Origin: Micromonospora parastrephiae
GTDB taxonomy: Bacteria > Actinomycetota > Actinomycetes > Mycobacteriales > Micromonosporaceae
Assembly: GCF_016802865.1 (NCBI RefSeq)
Contig: NZ_JAEVHM010000016.1
Location: 1-59,066 of the forward strand
DNA length: 59,066 bases
Direction: 5' to 3'
How positions within the stretch are numbered: the stretch's first letter is position 1; every line of letters begins with the position of its first letter. The position numbers were made by a program, and so were the translations under genes. The notes under the pieces were generated by a model. The model ran no database searches, was not told where the DNA came from, and saw nothing but the letters and a program-made list of their open reading frames with translations. Below, piece after piece: positions 18,981-29,189 of this stretch.

Positions 18981-19077
18981 GTCGGATGACGGCAGCGGGG
19001 TCTGGGAGTCAGGCGGGGCGCTCCGCCCGATCCGAACGCATTTGCGCATAGACCGCCTCCAATCGATGGTTGCATTC

Positions 19078-19091
19078 GTCACACGTGTGAC
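19078..19091 (+). promoter_or_regulatory. 14-bp palindrome upstream of the beta-helix gene
   Basis: GTCACACGTGTGAC is a perfect palindrome 154 bases before the start of the beta-helix/lectin gene. It could be an operator; the regulator is unknown. Confidence 0.4.
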
Positions 19092-19232
19092 CTACGCTTC
19101 GGGCAAGACTTTCGTAGCGATTGGCAAAAGAGTGCGGTCGGGCGACAGAAGTCCCCCGCCGGCCCTTAGTGGCGTCGCTGTTTCCGTACTCGTCGCTCGA
19201 TAAGCACGTGGGCCCGTGTCGACGGCAAGTGA

Positions 19233-21944
<2,712 letters not shown>

Positions 21945-21957
21945 CCGGCCACGCCTG

Positions 21958-21984
21958 GGGCCGGGCCGACCCGGCCCGGCCCCG
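21958..21984 (+). terminator. Terminator after the beta-helix/lectin gene
   Basis: A 12-bp perfect stem (GGGGCCGGGCCG and complement) with a three-base loop. Confidence 0.7.
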
Positions 21985-22041
21985 GGGACGGGTCCGATGC
22001 CCCGGTCGGAGACGTGTTAGCGTGCTCGTCGTTGTCAGCGA

Positions 22042-22114
22042 GCGCCGCTAGCTCAACTGGCAGAGCAGCGGACTCTTAATCCGCGGGTTCGGGGTTCGAG
22101 TCCCTGGCGGCGCA
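22042..22114 (+). tRNA. tRNA-Lys (CTT anticodon), copy 2; integration site
   Basis: A complete cloverleaf, identical to the copy at 11883, with CCA encoded at the 3' end (22115-22117). Its last 42 bases belong to the direct repeat shared with 45760-45804, so its 3' half was probably supplied by the integrated element. Confidence 0.96.
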
Positions 22115-22117
22115 CCA
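22073..22117 (+). repeat. attL: 45-bp direct repeat in tRNA-Lys
   Basis: From the anticodon loop to the encoded CCA, this stretch is identical base for base to 45760-45804. It is the left end of the integrated element. Confidence 0.85.
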
Positions 22118-22123
22118 ACGATC

Positions 22124-22165
22124 AAGGCCCTGACCTAGTGATTCACACTGGGGCGGGGCCTTTTT
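22124..22165 (+). terminator. Rho-independent terminator after tRNA-Lys copy 2
   Basis: A 7-bp stem (AAGGCCC/GGGCCTT) with extra imperfect pairing, ending in five T residues. Confidence 0.7.
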
Positions 22166-22384
22166 CGTGTACGCGGGTGGTGGGTGGTCGCTCGGCGGGT
22201 GCTCGGGAGCCGTTGGACCAGGGCTGGCGATGCTGGGACATGTCGGTGTTCCGTGGACGCCTGCGCTCATCGTCATTTCTGAAGTGGCCATCCCACGCCG
22301 AGCGTCAGGGCATTGGCGCATCCGACCGCTGAGGCGTCGCCGCGCGTCTTCGAGCATCCGGTCGTTGGCGATTACGCTGGTGGC

Positions 22385-22681
22385 GTGGGGGGACAGCTGC
22401 GGGTTCGCGTGCAGGGGGACCTGTATCACCCGGTGGTGCCGCCTGGCGCCGTGTACGTGGGGCGGCAGGGGTTCGGGTTGCGGCGCTCTCCCTGGGCCAA
22501 TCCGTTCAGCCTGCGAAAGGATGATCGGGCGGAGGCGTTACGCCTCTATCGGCAGTGGCTTGCGGGGCAGCCAGCCCTTGTTGACCGGGCGCGGCGGGAG
22601 CTCACGGGGAAACAGTTGGCGTGTTGGTGCCGCGTCGAGGATGCGTGCCATGCCGACGTGCTGGCCGACATCATCGGTTGA
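22385..22681 (+). CDS. DUF4326-domain protein
   Basis: A protein of about 98 residues. GTG 22385 is preferred because a TACGCT -10 element (22373-22378) lies six bases upstream, which suggests a leaderless transcript; the frame is open from 22313. It contains VYVGRQGFGLRRSPWANPFS, then an Ala/Arg-rich helix and KQLACWCRVEDACHADVLAD, all typical of DUF4326, a small domain common in phages and mobile elements. The conserved Cys/His residues suggest metal binding. No function is established. It is the first gene inside the element, and its 3' end overlaps the oppositely directed gene ending at 22671 by 11 bases. Confidence 0.75.
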   Translation: MGGQLRVRVQGDLYHPVVPPGAVYVGRQGFGLRRSPWANPFSLRKDDRAEALRLYRQWLAGQPALVDRARRELTGKQLACWCRVEDACHADVLADIIG

Positions 22682-23585
22682 GGTGCGATCCGTATCTCGC
22701 GGCGGGCCGTCTCGGTGCGTACACACCGCCGATGCTGAAGGACTGCGGTCTTGCCGCTTGGTTCCCTACGTAGAAGGCGACGTCGCGGTCGGCGGCGCAG
22801 AGCTGGGTGAGGAACTTGTTTCTCAGCTGTTCCGCGGCCTCGGCGTCGGTGAGCTGGTCTAGACGACGTTGTAGGGCGACGAACTCCCAGTCCCAGAGTG
22901 TCTGTTGGTGCCCGCGGCAATGACGGTCTGCGCAGCGATAGCGGTAGGCACCAGTGAAGCGTGGTGCTTGAAGCGGGCTGCGCTTGGCCGGTTCCAGTAG
23001 GTCGAGCTGGTTGAGGTAGCCAGCGATCTTCTTGCGATCCTCCGCCGACCAGCCGGGATGGCGCTTGACCTGAAGAGACGAGATGTCGGCCACGCGAATC
23101 AGCGCGATCGATCGTGCGCTCCGGTCGTCGCGGGCCTGTTTGTTGAGCCAGCACATGGAGTCTTCGACGAGCGGATCGAGGAGGTTTCGACGCGACTGTC
23201 GGCTGGCGATGTGCCGCTCGGTGGTCATGGTGTCCACGATCGGCTTCCAGCTCTCGCGCCGCTGGTCCTGACTGGCTGGCAGTGCGTCGACGTGGATGAT
23301 GTCGTACTTGTGGAACTTGCCGTCGTCGTCGAGGTCTCGATAGTGGACCGGGTAGAGGCGAATCCAACCCGTCCAGGGCGGGTCCATGCCCAGTGCCCCG
23401 ACGCAGACCGTCTCGCCGTACCGCGCGGAGGGGTTGGGTGCCGCCTTCACTGTGATCAAGAGGCGGAGTGTCGCTGGTCGTGCCAGGACTGGCTTCGGTC
23501 TCGAATCTTCGTCGGTGCTCGGTCCCCACAACGGAAGCTGTTCCAACGGAACCACCCACATTGCTAAATGAAGCTGCCCAGGCAC
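22671..23585 (-). CDS. Element-borne protein of unknown function with a Cys/His motif
   Basis: A 304-residue soluble protein. GTG 23585 is chosen because TATGTA sits seven bases upstream on this strand (leaderless); ATG 23561 is an alternative. The middle holds YPVHYRDLDDDGKFHKYDII and a Cys/His cluster, CADRHCRGHQQTLWDWEF (about residues 222-240), which could bind zinc. The end has AFYVGNQAARPQSFSIGGVY, a YxGNQ pattern I recall from uncharacterised actinobacterial proteins. I cannot assign a family. Its place beside attL and its lone promoter suggest an accessory, possibly defence-related, cargo gene; that is inference. Confidence 0.6.
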   Translation of the reverse strand: MPGQLHLAMWVVPLEQLPLWGPSTDEDSRPKPVLARPATLRLLITVKAAPNPSARYGETVCVGALGMDPPWTGWIRLYPVHYRDLDDDGKFHKYDIIHVDALPASQDQRRESWKPIVDTMTTERHIASRQSRRNLLDPLVEDSMCWLNKQARDDRSARSIALIRVADISSLQVKRHPGWSAEDRKKIAGYLNQLDLLEPAKRSPLQAPRFTGAYRYRCADRHCRGHQQTLWDWEFVALQRRLDQLTDAEAAEQLRNKFLTQLCAADRDVAFYVGNQAARPQSFSIGGVYAPRRPAARYGSHLNR

Positions 23586-24083
23586 GTTTAGTTACATAGA
23601 CGGTCTCACATTAAATGGATCCGGCACTAGCCGGCAGGGGTGAGGGTTGGACTCTCAGTCAAACGCCAGCGCGCAGAACCCATCTTTCCCATTACTGTTA
23701 GTAACCGCTGTCTCGGCCCGTGGTGCGCCATTGCTGGGCCGGAAAGGCGCGTGTCAGGCGCTCCTGGAGATTGGTGCCGCGGTGCAGCGCTCTCTGTGGA
23801 GATCAACTACTGAGGGTTTGGTTTGACCGCTTCGCCTCCTCTGTCCTCAGCTCTTCGGCTGATTCGGTGAACAGTGATCTCGAAAATCGGCCCCAAAACC
23901 ACGGTTTGGATATGTGGGTGCTCGCACGGCCCTTCACGCCTCGTTCAACGGCCTCCGGCGTGCGCTGTCTCCGGTCACGGGGGTCCCGGTTCCCAATCTT
24001 GCGATCAGGGCATCGACCACTCTCTGTTACAGCCTTCGCGAACAGGATGTCGGGCCGCCGGGGCTCGGAGGGATCATCAGGGA
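23586..24083. other. Low-GC intergenic region without a recognised gene
   Basis: About 500 bases, clearly richer in A and T than the surroundings (for example TTACATAGACGGTC and CATTACTGTTAGTAAC). The open frames here lack ribosome sites and normal codon bias. It contains the leaderless promoter of the minus-strand gene (TATGTA, near 23593-23598). I see nothing else assignable. Confidence 0.5.
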
Positions 24084-24877
24084 ATGGGTGACCAGGATGC
24101 CGTGCGGCTGCTATCCCCGCGGCGGTGGCGGATCCTGTCGTACCTGGCACAGCATGGGTCCGCGTCGACGCTGGACGTGGCGCTCGTCTGTGCGGTGTCG
24201 CGGCTGACGGCCCACCGCGACCTGGTGTGGCTGCACGAGGCGGGCTGGTGCGCCGTGAACGCTCGCCGGAGGACCGGACCCACACCTGGTGGTACGAGGT
24301 TACGGCCGAGGGGACGGAGGTGCTCCGCCGCGCCCTGACGGCGTCGGGGCGGCCGGTTCCACTGCGGTTGGGTCAGCGGCCCTCCGGCAGGGCGGATGCC
24401 CTGCTGTTTCTGCCGTTGATCGAGGTGTCGCGGCGCAACCCGGGGCGGTGCGAGCTGTTCCAGTGGCTGGCGACGATGGAGACCTCGTCGTGGTTGCGCC
24501 AGCACGACCTGGCGCAGTTGCGGGCCGACGGCTACGGCGTCTGGCTGCAGGACGGACGGTGCCTGCGGTTCCTGGTCCACGTAGACCGTGGCCCGATCGG
24601 CGTATTCGCCGAGCACGAACGGGCGACGTCAGGTCTGGGTGCACTGCTGGTCGGCTACCGGCGTGCGGACCGGCCGGTGCCGGTCGGGGCGGTTCTGGTG
24701 ATCGCTCAGGACGCCGAGCGGGAGGAACGACTGCGGACCGACCTACTCCGTGGGCCGCTGCGGAACGTTGTCGCCACGACCACGCAGCAGTTGTTGTATC
24801 GCCACTGGCCGGACGAGCAGCTATGGCAGGTCCCGGGTGAAACTGGCAGACGTCGCCTCGTCGAGCTCGGATCCTGA
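24084..24877 (+). pseudogene. Replication-relaxation family protein, frameshifted
   Basis: The N-terminal winged-helix part (MGDQDAVRLLSPRRWRILSY, then SASTLDVALVCAVSRLTAHR) is in one frame from ATG 24084. The rest (LVRRERSPEDRTHTWWYEVT, then GRCELFQWLATMETSSWLRQ and VHVDRGPIGVFAEH) is in another frame, ending at 24877. The switch, near the GGG at 24242-24244, equals one missing G: repaired, it reads LHEAGLVRRE. The layout (winged helix, then a nuclease-like fold) fits the replication-relaxation proteins of actinomycete plasmids and integrative elements. Family knowledge: their role is thought to be in plasmid replication or DNA relaxation. A second member is at 31550-32437. Confidence 0.72.
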
Positions 24878-24991
24878 CCGCACCTCGTCACGATGCTTCT
24901 ACGACGATCAGCCTCCTGGTCGCGATGAGGCCGGCGGCGTGATGCTGGAGTCAGCGTCGTCGTGCTGCGCTGCTACCCCTACGCTGGCGGC

Positions 24992-25030
24992 ATGAGGGAG
25001 CGCAGCGCGGACCGAACTGGTAGGTGCTGA
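24992..25030 (+). CDS. Putative 12-residue leader peptide before the YdcF-like gene
   Basis: ATG 24992 lies six bases after TACGCT (24980-24985), the spacing of a leaderless promoter. It encodes MRERSADRTGRC and its stop shares one base with the ATG at 25030 of the YdcF-like gene. It may couple translation of the downstream gene. No amino-acid run points to a specific attenuation signal. Confidence 0.35.
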   Translation: MRERSADRTGRC

Positions 25031-25704
25031 TGAACCGGCATGCAGAGGCACCTGCGGAGGCGATCCCTGACGCGACCCGGGCTGATGTGGAGACGCTGTG
25101 GCGCTACCACGACATGCGTCACGAGTTGCGCCCGTGCGACGTGGGGATCGGATTGGGCAGTCATGACCTCGGGGTGGCTGTCATCGCGACGCGCTTGTTT
25201 CACGAGGGCCTGTTCCCCAGGATCGTGTTCACCGGCGCGAACGCCCCGACGACCGTCGAGCGTTTTCCGCGTGGAGAAGCAGTGCACTACCGCGAGTACG
25301 CCATCGAGCAGGGCGTATCCGCGGAAGCGATTCTCGTGGAGCCGCGTGCCACGAACACCGCCCAGAACCTGGAGTACTCGCGTCAGCTCCTGACCGAACA
25401 CCGGATCCCGGTGAAGTCGGTGCTGATCATGTCGCGGCCCTACCAACAGCGTCGGGCCTACGCCACCTGCAGGCTGATGTGGCCGGAGGTTGACGTGGTG
25501 TGCGCGTCGAACCCACTCGAACTCGACGACTACGTGGCCAATATCGGCGATCCGCGGCGGGTGGTGGACATGCTGGTAGGCGACACGCAGCGGATCGAGG
25601 TGTACGCGGAGCGCGGGTTCGCGATCCCGCAGGTGATTCCAGACGAGGTGCGGACGGCGTTCGAGCGCCTGGTGGCGGCTGGCTACACGAGCCGACTGAT
25701 CTGA
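25030..25704 (+). CDS. YdcF-family (DUF218) protein
   Basis: A 224-residue protein with the YdcF/DUF218 pattern: CDVGIGLGSHDLGVAVIATR, then RIVFTGANAPTTVERFPRGE, VEPRATNTAQNLEYSRQLL and LIMSRPYQQRRAYATC. It has no signal peptide or membrane segment, so it should be the soluble type. Family knowledge: the fold is Rossmann-like, some members bind S-adenosylmethionine, and the reaction is unknown. ATG 25030 is chosen; GTG 25024 is two codons earlier. A short leader peptide ends at the same ATG. The convergent XRE regulator ends six bases after the stop, leaving almost no room for a terminator. Confidence 0.85.
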   Translation: MNRHAEAPAEAIPDATRADVETLWRYHDMRHELRPCDVGIGLGSHDLGVAVIATRLFHEGLFPRIVFTGANAPTTVERFPRGEAVHYREYAIEQGVSAEAILVEPRATNTAQNLEYSRQLLTEHRIPVKSVLIMSRPYQQRRAYATCRLMWPEVDVVCASNPLELDDYVANIGDPRRVVDMLVGDTQRIEVYAERGFAIPQVIPDEVRTAFERLVAAGYTSRLI

Positions 25705-25710
25705 GCTTGG

Positions 25711-26946
25711 TTACCAGCGCGGCCCTCCCGACCGGACACCCATCCGATCGCTGAGTTCGACGGCCAGTCGGGGTGGCCGGGGGCGGGTGAGGATGTCCCG
25801 AACGAGGTCGCGGGAGAGCTGGTGGTAGCGCACCTGGTCAGCGCCGATAACCTCTGCGTTCAGGAGCGCGGCGAGCGCGTCGTCGATGCGGTTCCACCGG
25901 GCAAGGGCTCGGGCGGTTTCGATGGCATGCCGAACCTGGCGCTCGACGGGCACGGTGCTGGTGTCGAGTGTGGCGCCGATGGCGATGGCGCGTTGCACGT
26001 CGCCGAGTTCCATCGCCACGGTCGTCTTGTGGATCGACACGTTGGTCGGCCCGAACGCGGTCCAGACGTGGTTGCCATCAGCACCGAGCCGCTGTGCGGT
26101 GGCATCGGCCTCCGTGATGTGGGTGTCGGCCGAGGCGCGGTCGTCGTCCCGGGCGGCGGCCAGCGCGCAGACGAGGTGCAGGCTGCCGTAGACCGACAGC
26201 AGCTGCGGAGTGGGTTTGGCGAGCCGTGGTTCCAGGAACTGCGCCGCCGTGGCGGCGAGGCCACGAGCCTGCGCATATTCGCCGATGGACGCCAGCGAGT
26301 GCGCGGCGGAGCGGCTGAGCGAGCCGATGACGACGTGGTCGTGGCTGGCGTTGGCGGCGGCCAACCCTCGGCTGGCTGCGGTCCACGCGAGGTCACCTTC
26401 GCCGAGCTTGGTGAGGAACAACGCGGCGAGCTGGTGGGCGTAGGCGGTCATCGCGTGCGCTCGCTGGCCATCGTCTCCGTCGTACGCCTCGGTGGCGGTG
26501 AGGCAGTCGTGGATGAGGTAGGGCAGTCGGCGGGCGAGGGTGCCGTATCGCGAGTGCTGGTAGGCGGTCCAGATCTCGGCGACGTCGTTCTCGATCTCGC
26601 GCAGAGCGGGCGCTTCGACGTCTCCCGTGCTGGCCAGCGTCGGCGCGAGGTGACGATAGTCGTGAAGCGCGGCCCGCAAGGCCGGGATGGTCTCGCGCCC
26701 TGAGTCGTCCGACCACTCGAACAGGCTCGGTGCACCGATCAGGTCGCCGAGGGACACGTCGAGGGCTTTGGCGATCGCGCGTATGACCGACAGCCGGTCG
26801 AGGTCGGCCCGGTTCGTCTCGACCTTGCGTAACCACTCCTGGGTCTTGCCGACCAGACCGGCTAGCACCTCTTGGGAGAGGCCTCGTCGACGTCGGTAGA
26901 AGGCGACGCGCTGGCCGATGGTCATGTCTTCCGTCATCCCTCGCAC
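25711..26946 (-). CDS. XRE-family regulator with TPR-like C-terminal domain
   Basis: A 411-residue protein. The N-terminal helix-turn-helix (IGQRVAFYRRRRGLSQEVLA, about residues 10-70) is followed by a long alpha-helical region of repeated Ala/Leu-rich helices, as in TPR-containing XRE regulators of actinomycetes. Such regulators often bind a signal through the helical part and control an adjacent operon. It diverges from the small genes and the radical-SAM cluster starting at 27101, so it is the best candidate regulator of that system. GTG 26946, with AGGG six bases upstream, is given; ATG 26937 or 26925 is possible. The target site may be the palindrome near 27001. Confidence 0.85.
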   Translation of the reverse strand: MRGMTEDMTIGQRVAFYRRRRGLSQEVLAGLVGKTQEWLRKVETNRADLDRLSVIRAIAKALDVSLGDLIGAPSLFEWSDDSGRETIPALRAALHDYRHLAPTLASTGDVEAPALREIENDVAEIWTAYQHSRYGTLARRLPYLIHDCLTATEAYDGDDGQRAHAMTAYAHQLAALFLTKLGEGDLAWTAASRGLAAANASHDHVVIGSLSRSAAHSLASIGEYAQARGLAATAAQFLEPRLAKPTPQLLSVYGSLHLVCALAAARDDDRASADTHITEADATAQRLGADGNHVWTAFGPTNVSIHKTTVAMELGDVQRAIAIGATLDTSTVPVERQVRHAIETARALARWNRIDDALAALLNAEVIGADQVRYHQLSRDLVRDILTRPRPPRLAVELSDRMGVRSGGPRW

Positions 26947-26981
26947 ACCATCACCCTGCCCGCTGAAGGCCGCCGGACCCG

Positions 26982-27024
26982 GTACGGATTTTCCCGGTCC
27001 TCCGTACGGACCGCCCCTACGTTC
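26982..27024 (+). promoter_or_regulatory. Palindromic operator/promoter region of the RiPP operon
   Basis: TCCGTACGGA (27001-27010) is a perfect palindrome, and GTACGGA at 26982-26988 repeats its half. The palindrome also lies within a wider CGGTCC/GGACCG inverted pair. TACGTT at 27019-27024 is a possible -10 element for the plus-strand genes. Binding by the divergent XRE protein is inference. Confidence 0.5.
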
Positions 27025-27100
27025 AGTTCACCCCAGATCACCGGCGCGTGTCGATGCCGGTGTCGGGATGACTGACAGGGAGCTGTAGAGGGAGGGATCG

Positions 27101-27310
27101 ATGGGCGGCGCACCACACCACGGCTTGGGCCGCTGGCTCGGCCCGTCCGGGAGCGAACTGTCTCGGCGTCTTCCCCGCCTGCGTACCGCCATGAGGGCTG
27201 CGTGGGTGGGTGATCGGCGGTCTGCTCCCAGCCGCCGTGGTGCGGCGGCGGGGTCGCCATTCCCCCGGCGAGCCCGCCGCTCATCGTCCCTGGTGGGGGT
27301 GGCGGCATGA
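27101..27310 (+). CDS. Small Arg/Ser-rich ORF, doubtful
   Basis: A possible 69-residue protein starting at ATG 27101, six bases after a strong GGAGGG site. Its stop overlaps the next ATG (ATGA at 27307). The composition (many Arg, Ser, Gly) resembles no family I know and the coding signal is weak. The ribosome site and the coupled overlap are the only support. Confidence 0.35.
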   Translation: MGGAPHHGLGRWLGPSGSELSRRLPRLRTAMRAAWVGDRRSAPSRRGAAAGSPFPRRARRSSSLVGVAA

Positions 27311-27471
27311 CGGTGTACGTCTCGCGTAACGCCATGGCCGGCCAGTCCCGGCTTCCCGAGCCGAGGTGGACGGCCTCGCCGGGACGGGTGTGGCCGGCTG
27401 ATCCGCCGCTTCTCACCTTCGTGTGGCGTCGGCTGTTCGAGCAGCAAGCCCGCGAGGGCGGTCGCCGGTGA
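27307..27471 (+). CDS. 54-residue protein of the RiPP operon
   Basis: It starts at ATG 27307 after GGGGGTGG, overlaps the preceding stop by four bases, and its own stop overlaps the GTG of the next gene. It has the ordered sequence PEPRWTASPGRVWPADPPLL and ends in TFVWRRLFEQQAREGGRR. Short proteins of this type next to XRE regulators and CxxC proteins are familiar in actinomycete mobile DNA, but no function is known. It lacks the repeated aromatic triads of the precursor at 28945, so I do not take it as a second precursor. Confidence 0.6.
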   Translation: MTVYVSRNAMAGQSRLPEPRWTASPGRVWPADPPLLTFVWRRLFEQQAREGGRR

Positions 27472-27815
27472 CCGGGCCACAGCGCCGCCTCGCGGCGAAC
27501 CGGCTCGCGCCAGCCGAGGTGGAACATCTGCCGATGCGCCCGCTGTGGCGGTGCCGCCGATGCGGGCAGCCGTGGCCCTGCGGCGCAGCGAAGCTCGCGC
27601 TCCTAGCCGAGTACCGGGAAGTGCCAGTGAGCCTGTTCCTCTACCTGGCCGGCTGCCTGCACGACGCGATCGACGATTTGCACCGGCTGAACCCGAGCGT
27701 CACGGGCAGCGCCGCGGACATGTTCTACCGGTTCCTCGGCTGGCCAGCCCGGCATACCCACGCCTACCGTGTCAGTACCACCACGGCCGTCAGCATCGAG
27801 GAAGCCTCCTCGTGA
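27468..27815 (+). CDS. Small CxxC protein of unknown function
   Basis: A 115-residue protein starting at GTG 27468 after GAGGG; the frame is open from 27423. The motif WRCRRCGQPWPCGAAKLALL looks like a half zinc ribbon. SLFLYLAGCLHDAIDDLHRL and DMFYRFLGW follow. Homologues in actinomycetes are often labelled flavin reductase, but no such domain is visible and I would not use that name. It overlaps its neighbours by GTGA on both sides, so it is translated together with the radical SAM gene. It could act as a partner or recognition factor for the peptide system; that is inference. Confidence 0.7.
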   Translation: MTGPQRRLAANRLAPAEVEHLPMRPLWRCRRCGQPWPCGAAKLALLAEYREVPVSLFLYLAGCLHDAIDDLHRLNPSVTGSAADMFYRFLGWPARHTHAYRVSTTTAVSIEEASS

Positions 27816-28948
27816 TCGGCATCGGTCTCATCACCGCCACCGGCCAGCCGGCGATCGCCGGCAGTTTCCACACCCTGGTCGTGCAGCCGACGAGCTTCTG
27901 CAACCTCGACTGCACCTACTGCTACCTGCCCGACCGGAGATCCCTCCGCCTGATGAGCGGCGCGGTCGCGCGGGCCTGTGCCGAGTCGATCGCCCAGCAG
28001 AACAGCAGTCATCCGGTGAGTGTCGTGTGGCACGGGGGCGAACCCACCGCCACACCCATCGGGCTGTTCCGGGAGCTGCTGGCCCCGTTCGAGGAGTTGC
28101 GGCGCGCGGGGCTGGTGCGTCATGAGATCCAGACGAACGCGACGCTGATCAACCGCCGGTGGTGCGAGTTGTTCACGGCTTACGGTTTCGAGGTTGGGGT
28201 CAGCATCGACGGACCGGGCGCGTTGAACCGTAACCGTCTCGACCGGGCTGGCAACCCCACGGGCGCCCGGACCCTGCGCGGCATGCAGACCCTGGCCGAC
28301 GCAGGGCTGAGGTACTCGGTGATCTGTGTGGTCACCCCGGAAACCATCGACCACGCGGGCGCCCTCGTCGACTTCTTCACCGGCCTGCCCGGCTGCGAGT
28401 CGGTGGGCTTCAACATCGAAGAGCAGGAGGGCGCCGACCGGGAACCGGTGTTGGAGGATGCCGCGTACCGGTTCTGGCAGCGACTCATCGCACGTCGCGT
28501 CGGCGGCAGCCCGCTGCGGATCCGCGACGTGGACCGGCTGGCCGACTACCTTGCCGCCACCCGTGCCGGGCTCGTCGACCACGCCCCCTACGAGCCGATC
28601 CCGACCGTTTCTTGGGATGGGAAGGTGGTGCTGCTGTCACCGGAGCTGCTCGGCATCAGCGAGCCGCGATACGGCGACTTCGTCGCCGGCAGCGTCCTCC
28701 AGCAATCCATCACCGCCATGCTCGCTCGCGCTGGCGACCTGGGCTACGTCGCCGAGTTCGTCGCAGCCCTCAACGACTGCGCCGACCTCTGCGCCTTCTA
28801 CGACTTCTGCCGTGGCGCCCAGGCGGGCAACCGCTACTTCGAGCACGCGACGTTCACCGCCCGAGAAACGGCCTACTGCCGGACCACCCGACAGGCCCTC
28901 GTTCGCGCTGCTGCGGATCACCTCACCCCTCAAGGAGGAGCACCATGA
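27812..28948 (+). CDS. amcB: Radical SAM/SPASM peptide maturase (cyclophane-forming type)
   Basis: A 378-residue enzyme. The radical SAM cluster motif is SFCNLDCTYCYLPDR (CX3CX2C, about residues 27-42). VVWHGGEPT follows, then EIQTNATLIN and GVSIDGPGALN, all typical of peptide maturases. The C-terminus has a SPASM-like Cys set (CADLCAFYDFCRGAQ and a later ETAYCRTT). Family knowledge: enzymes of this group join an aromatic side chain to the beta carbon of the residue two places on, forming three-residue cyclophanes. GTG 27812 overlaps the previous stop, and its stop overlaps the precursor ATG. The amcB name is from memory of the multiple-cyclophane family and is tentative. Confidence 0.85.
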   Translation: MIGIGLITATGQPAIAGSFHTLVVQPTSFCNLDCTYCYLPDRRSLRLMSGAVARACAESIAQQNSSHPVSVVWHGGEPTATPIGLFRELLAPFEELRRAGLVRHEIQTNATLINRRWCELFTAYGFEVGVSIDGPGALNRNRLDRAGNPTGARTLRGMQTLADAGLRYSVICVVTPETIDHAGALVDFFTGLPGCESVGFNIEEQEGADREPVLEDAAYRFWQRLIARRVGGSPLRIRDVDRLADYLAATRAGLVDHAPYEPIPTVSWDGKVVLLSPELLGISEPRYGDFVAGSVLQQSITAMLARAGDLGYVAEFVAALNDCADLCAFYDFCRGAQAGNRYFEHATFTARETAYCRTTRQALVRAAADHLTPQGGAP

Positions 28949-29127
28949 CCAACGCTCTCGCGACTCTCGTCAACGCCGCACCTGAGCTACTCGCTCGCCT
29001 CGGCGTCGACCAGGAGCGGTCGGTAGCGTCGATCGACGCGGCGAAGTTCGACAACCGCCCCAGCTGGGGAAACAAGGGCAAGTTCGACAGTCGACCCGGC
29101 TGGGACAACTGGAACAAGAAGAAGTAG
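28945..29127 (+). CDS. amcA: RiPP precursor peptide with five aromatic triads
   Basis: A 60-residue peptide starting at ATG 28945 after AAGGAGGAG, one of the strongest ribosome sites in the window, as suits an abundant precursor. Residues 1-33 form a helical leader (LATLVNAAPELLARLGVDQE). Residues 34-60 are the core, two 12-residue repeats KFDNRPSWGNKG and KFDSRPGWDNWN followed by a KKK tail. Aromatic-X-X triads F35-D-N37, W41-G-N43, F47-D-S49, W53-D-N55 and W56-N-K58 are likely cyclophane sites. No Gly-Gly cleavage motif or dedicated protease is visible nearby. The name amcA is tentative. Confidence 0.85.
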   Translation: MTNALATLVNAAPELLARLGVDQERSVASIDAAKFDNRPSWGNKGKFDSRPGWDNWNKKK

Positions 29128-29143
29128 CCCCCGCCACGGGGAC

Positions 29144-29170
29144 GCGCGGGGTGGCGTGCCCACCCCGCGC
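29144..29170 (+). terminator. Hairpin between precursor and pentapeptide-repeat gene
   Basis: A perfect 11-bp stem (GCGCGGGGTGG and complement) with a five-base loop starts 17 bases after the precursor stop. It could partly terminate the transcript or protect its 3' end, giving more precursor than downstream message. Confidence 0.65.
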
Positions 29171-29189
29171 CCACACAGGTTGAGGACAC

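Noticed and set aside
23720..24091. Gene of 123 residues in the low-GC gap.
   Set aside because: No ribosome site, unusual composition, and overlap with the start of the replication-relaxation gene in another frame.
27307..27471. Second RiPP precursor.
   Set aside because: It lacks the repeated aromatic-X-N/S triads and a core-like C-terminus.
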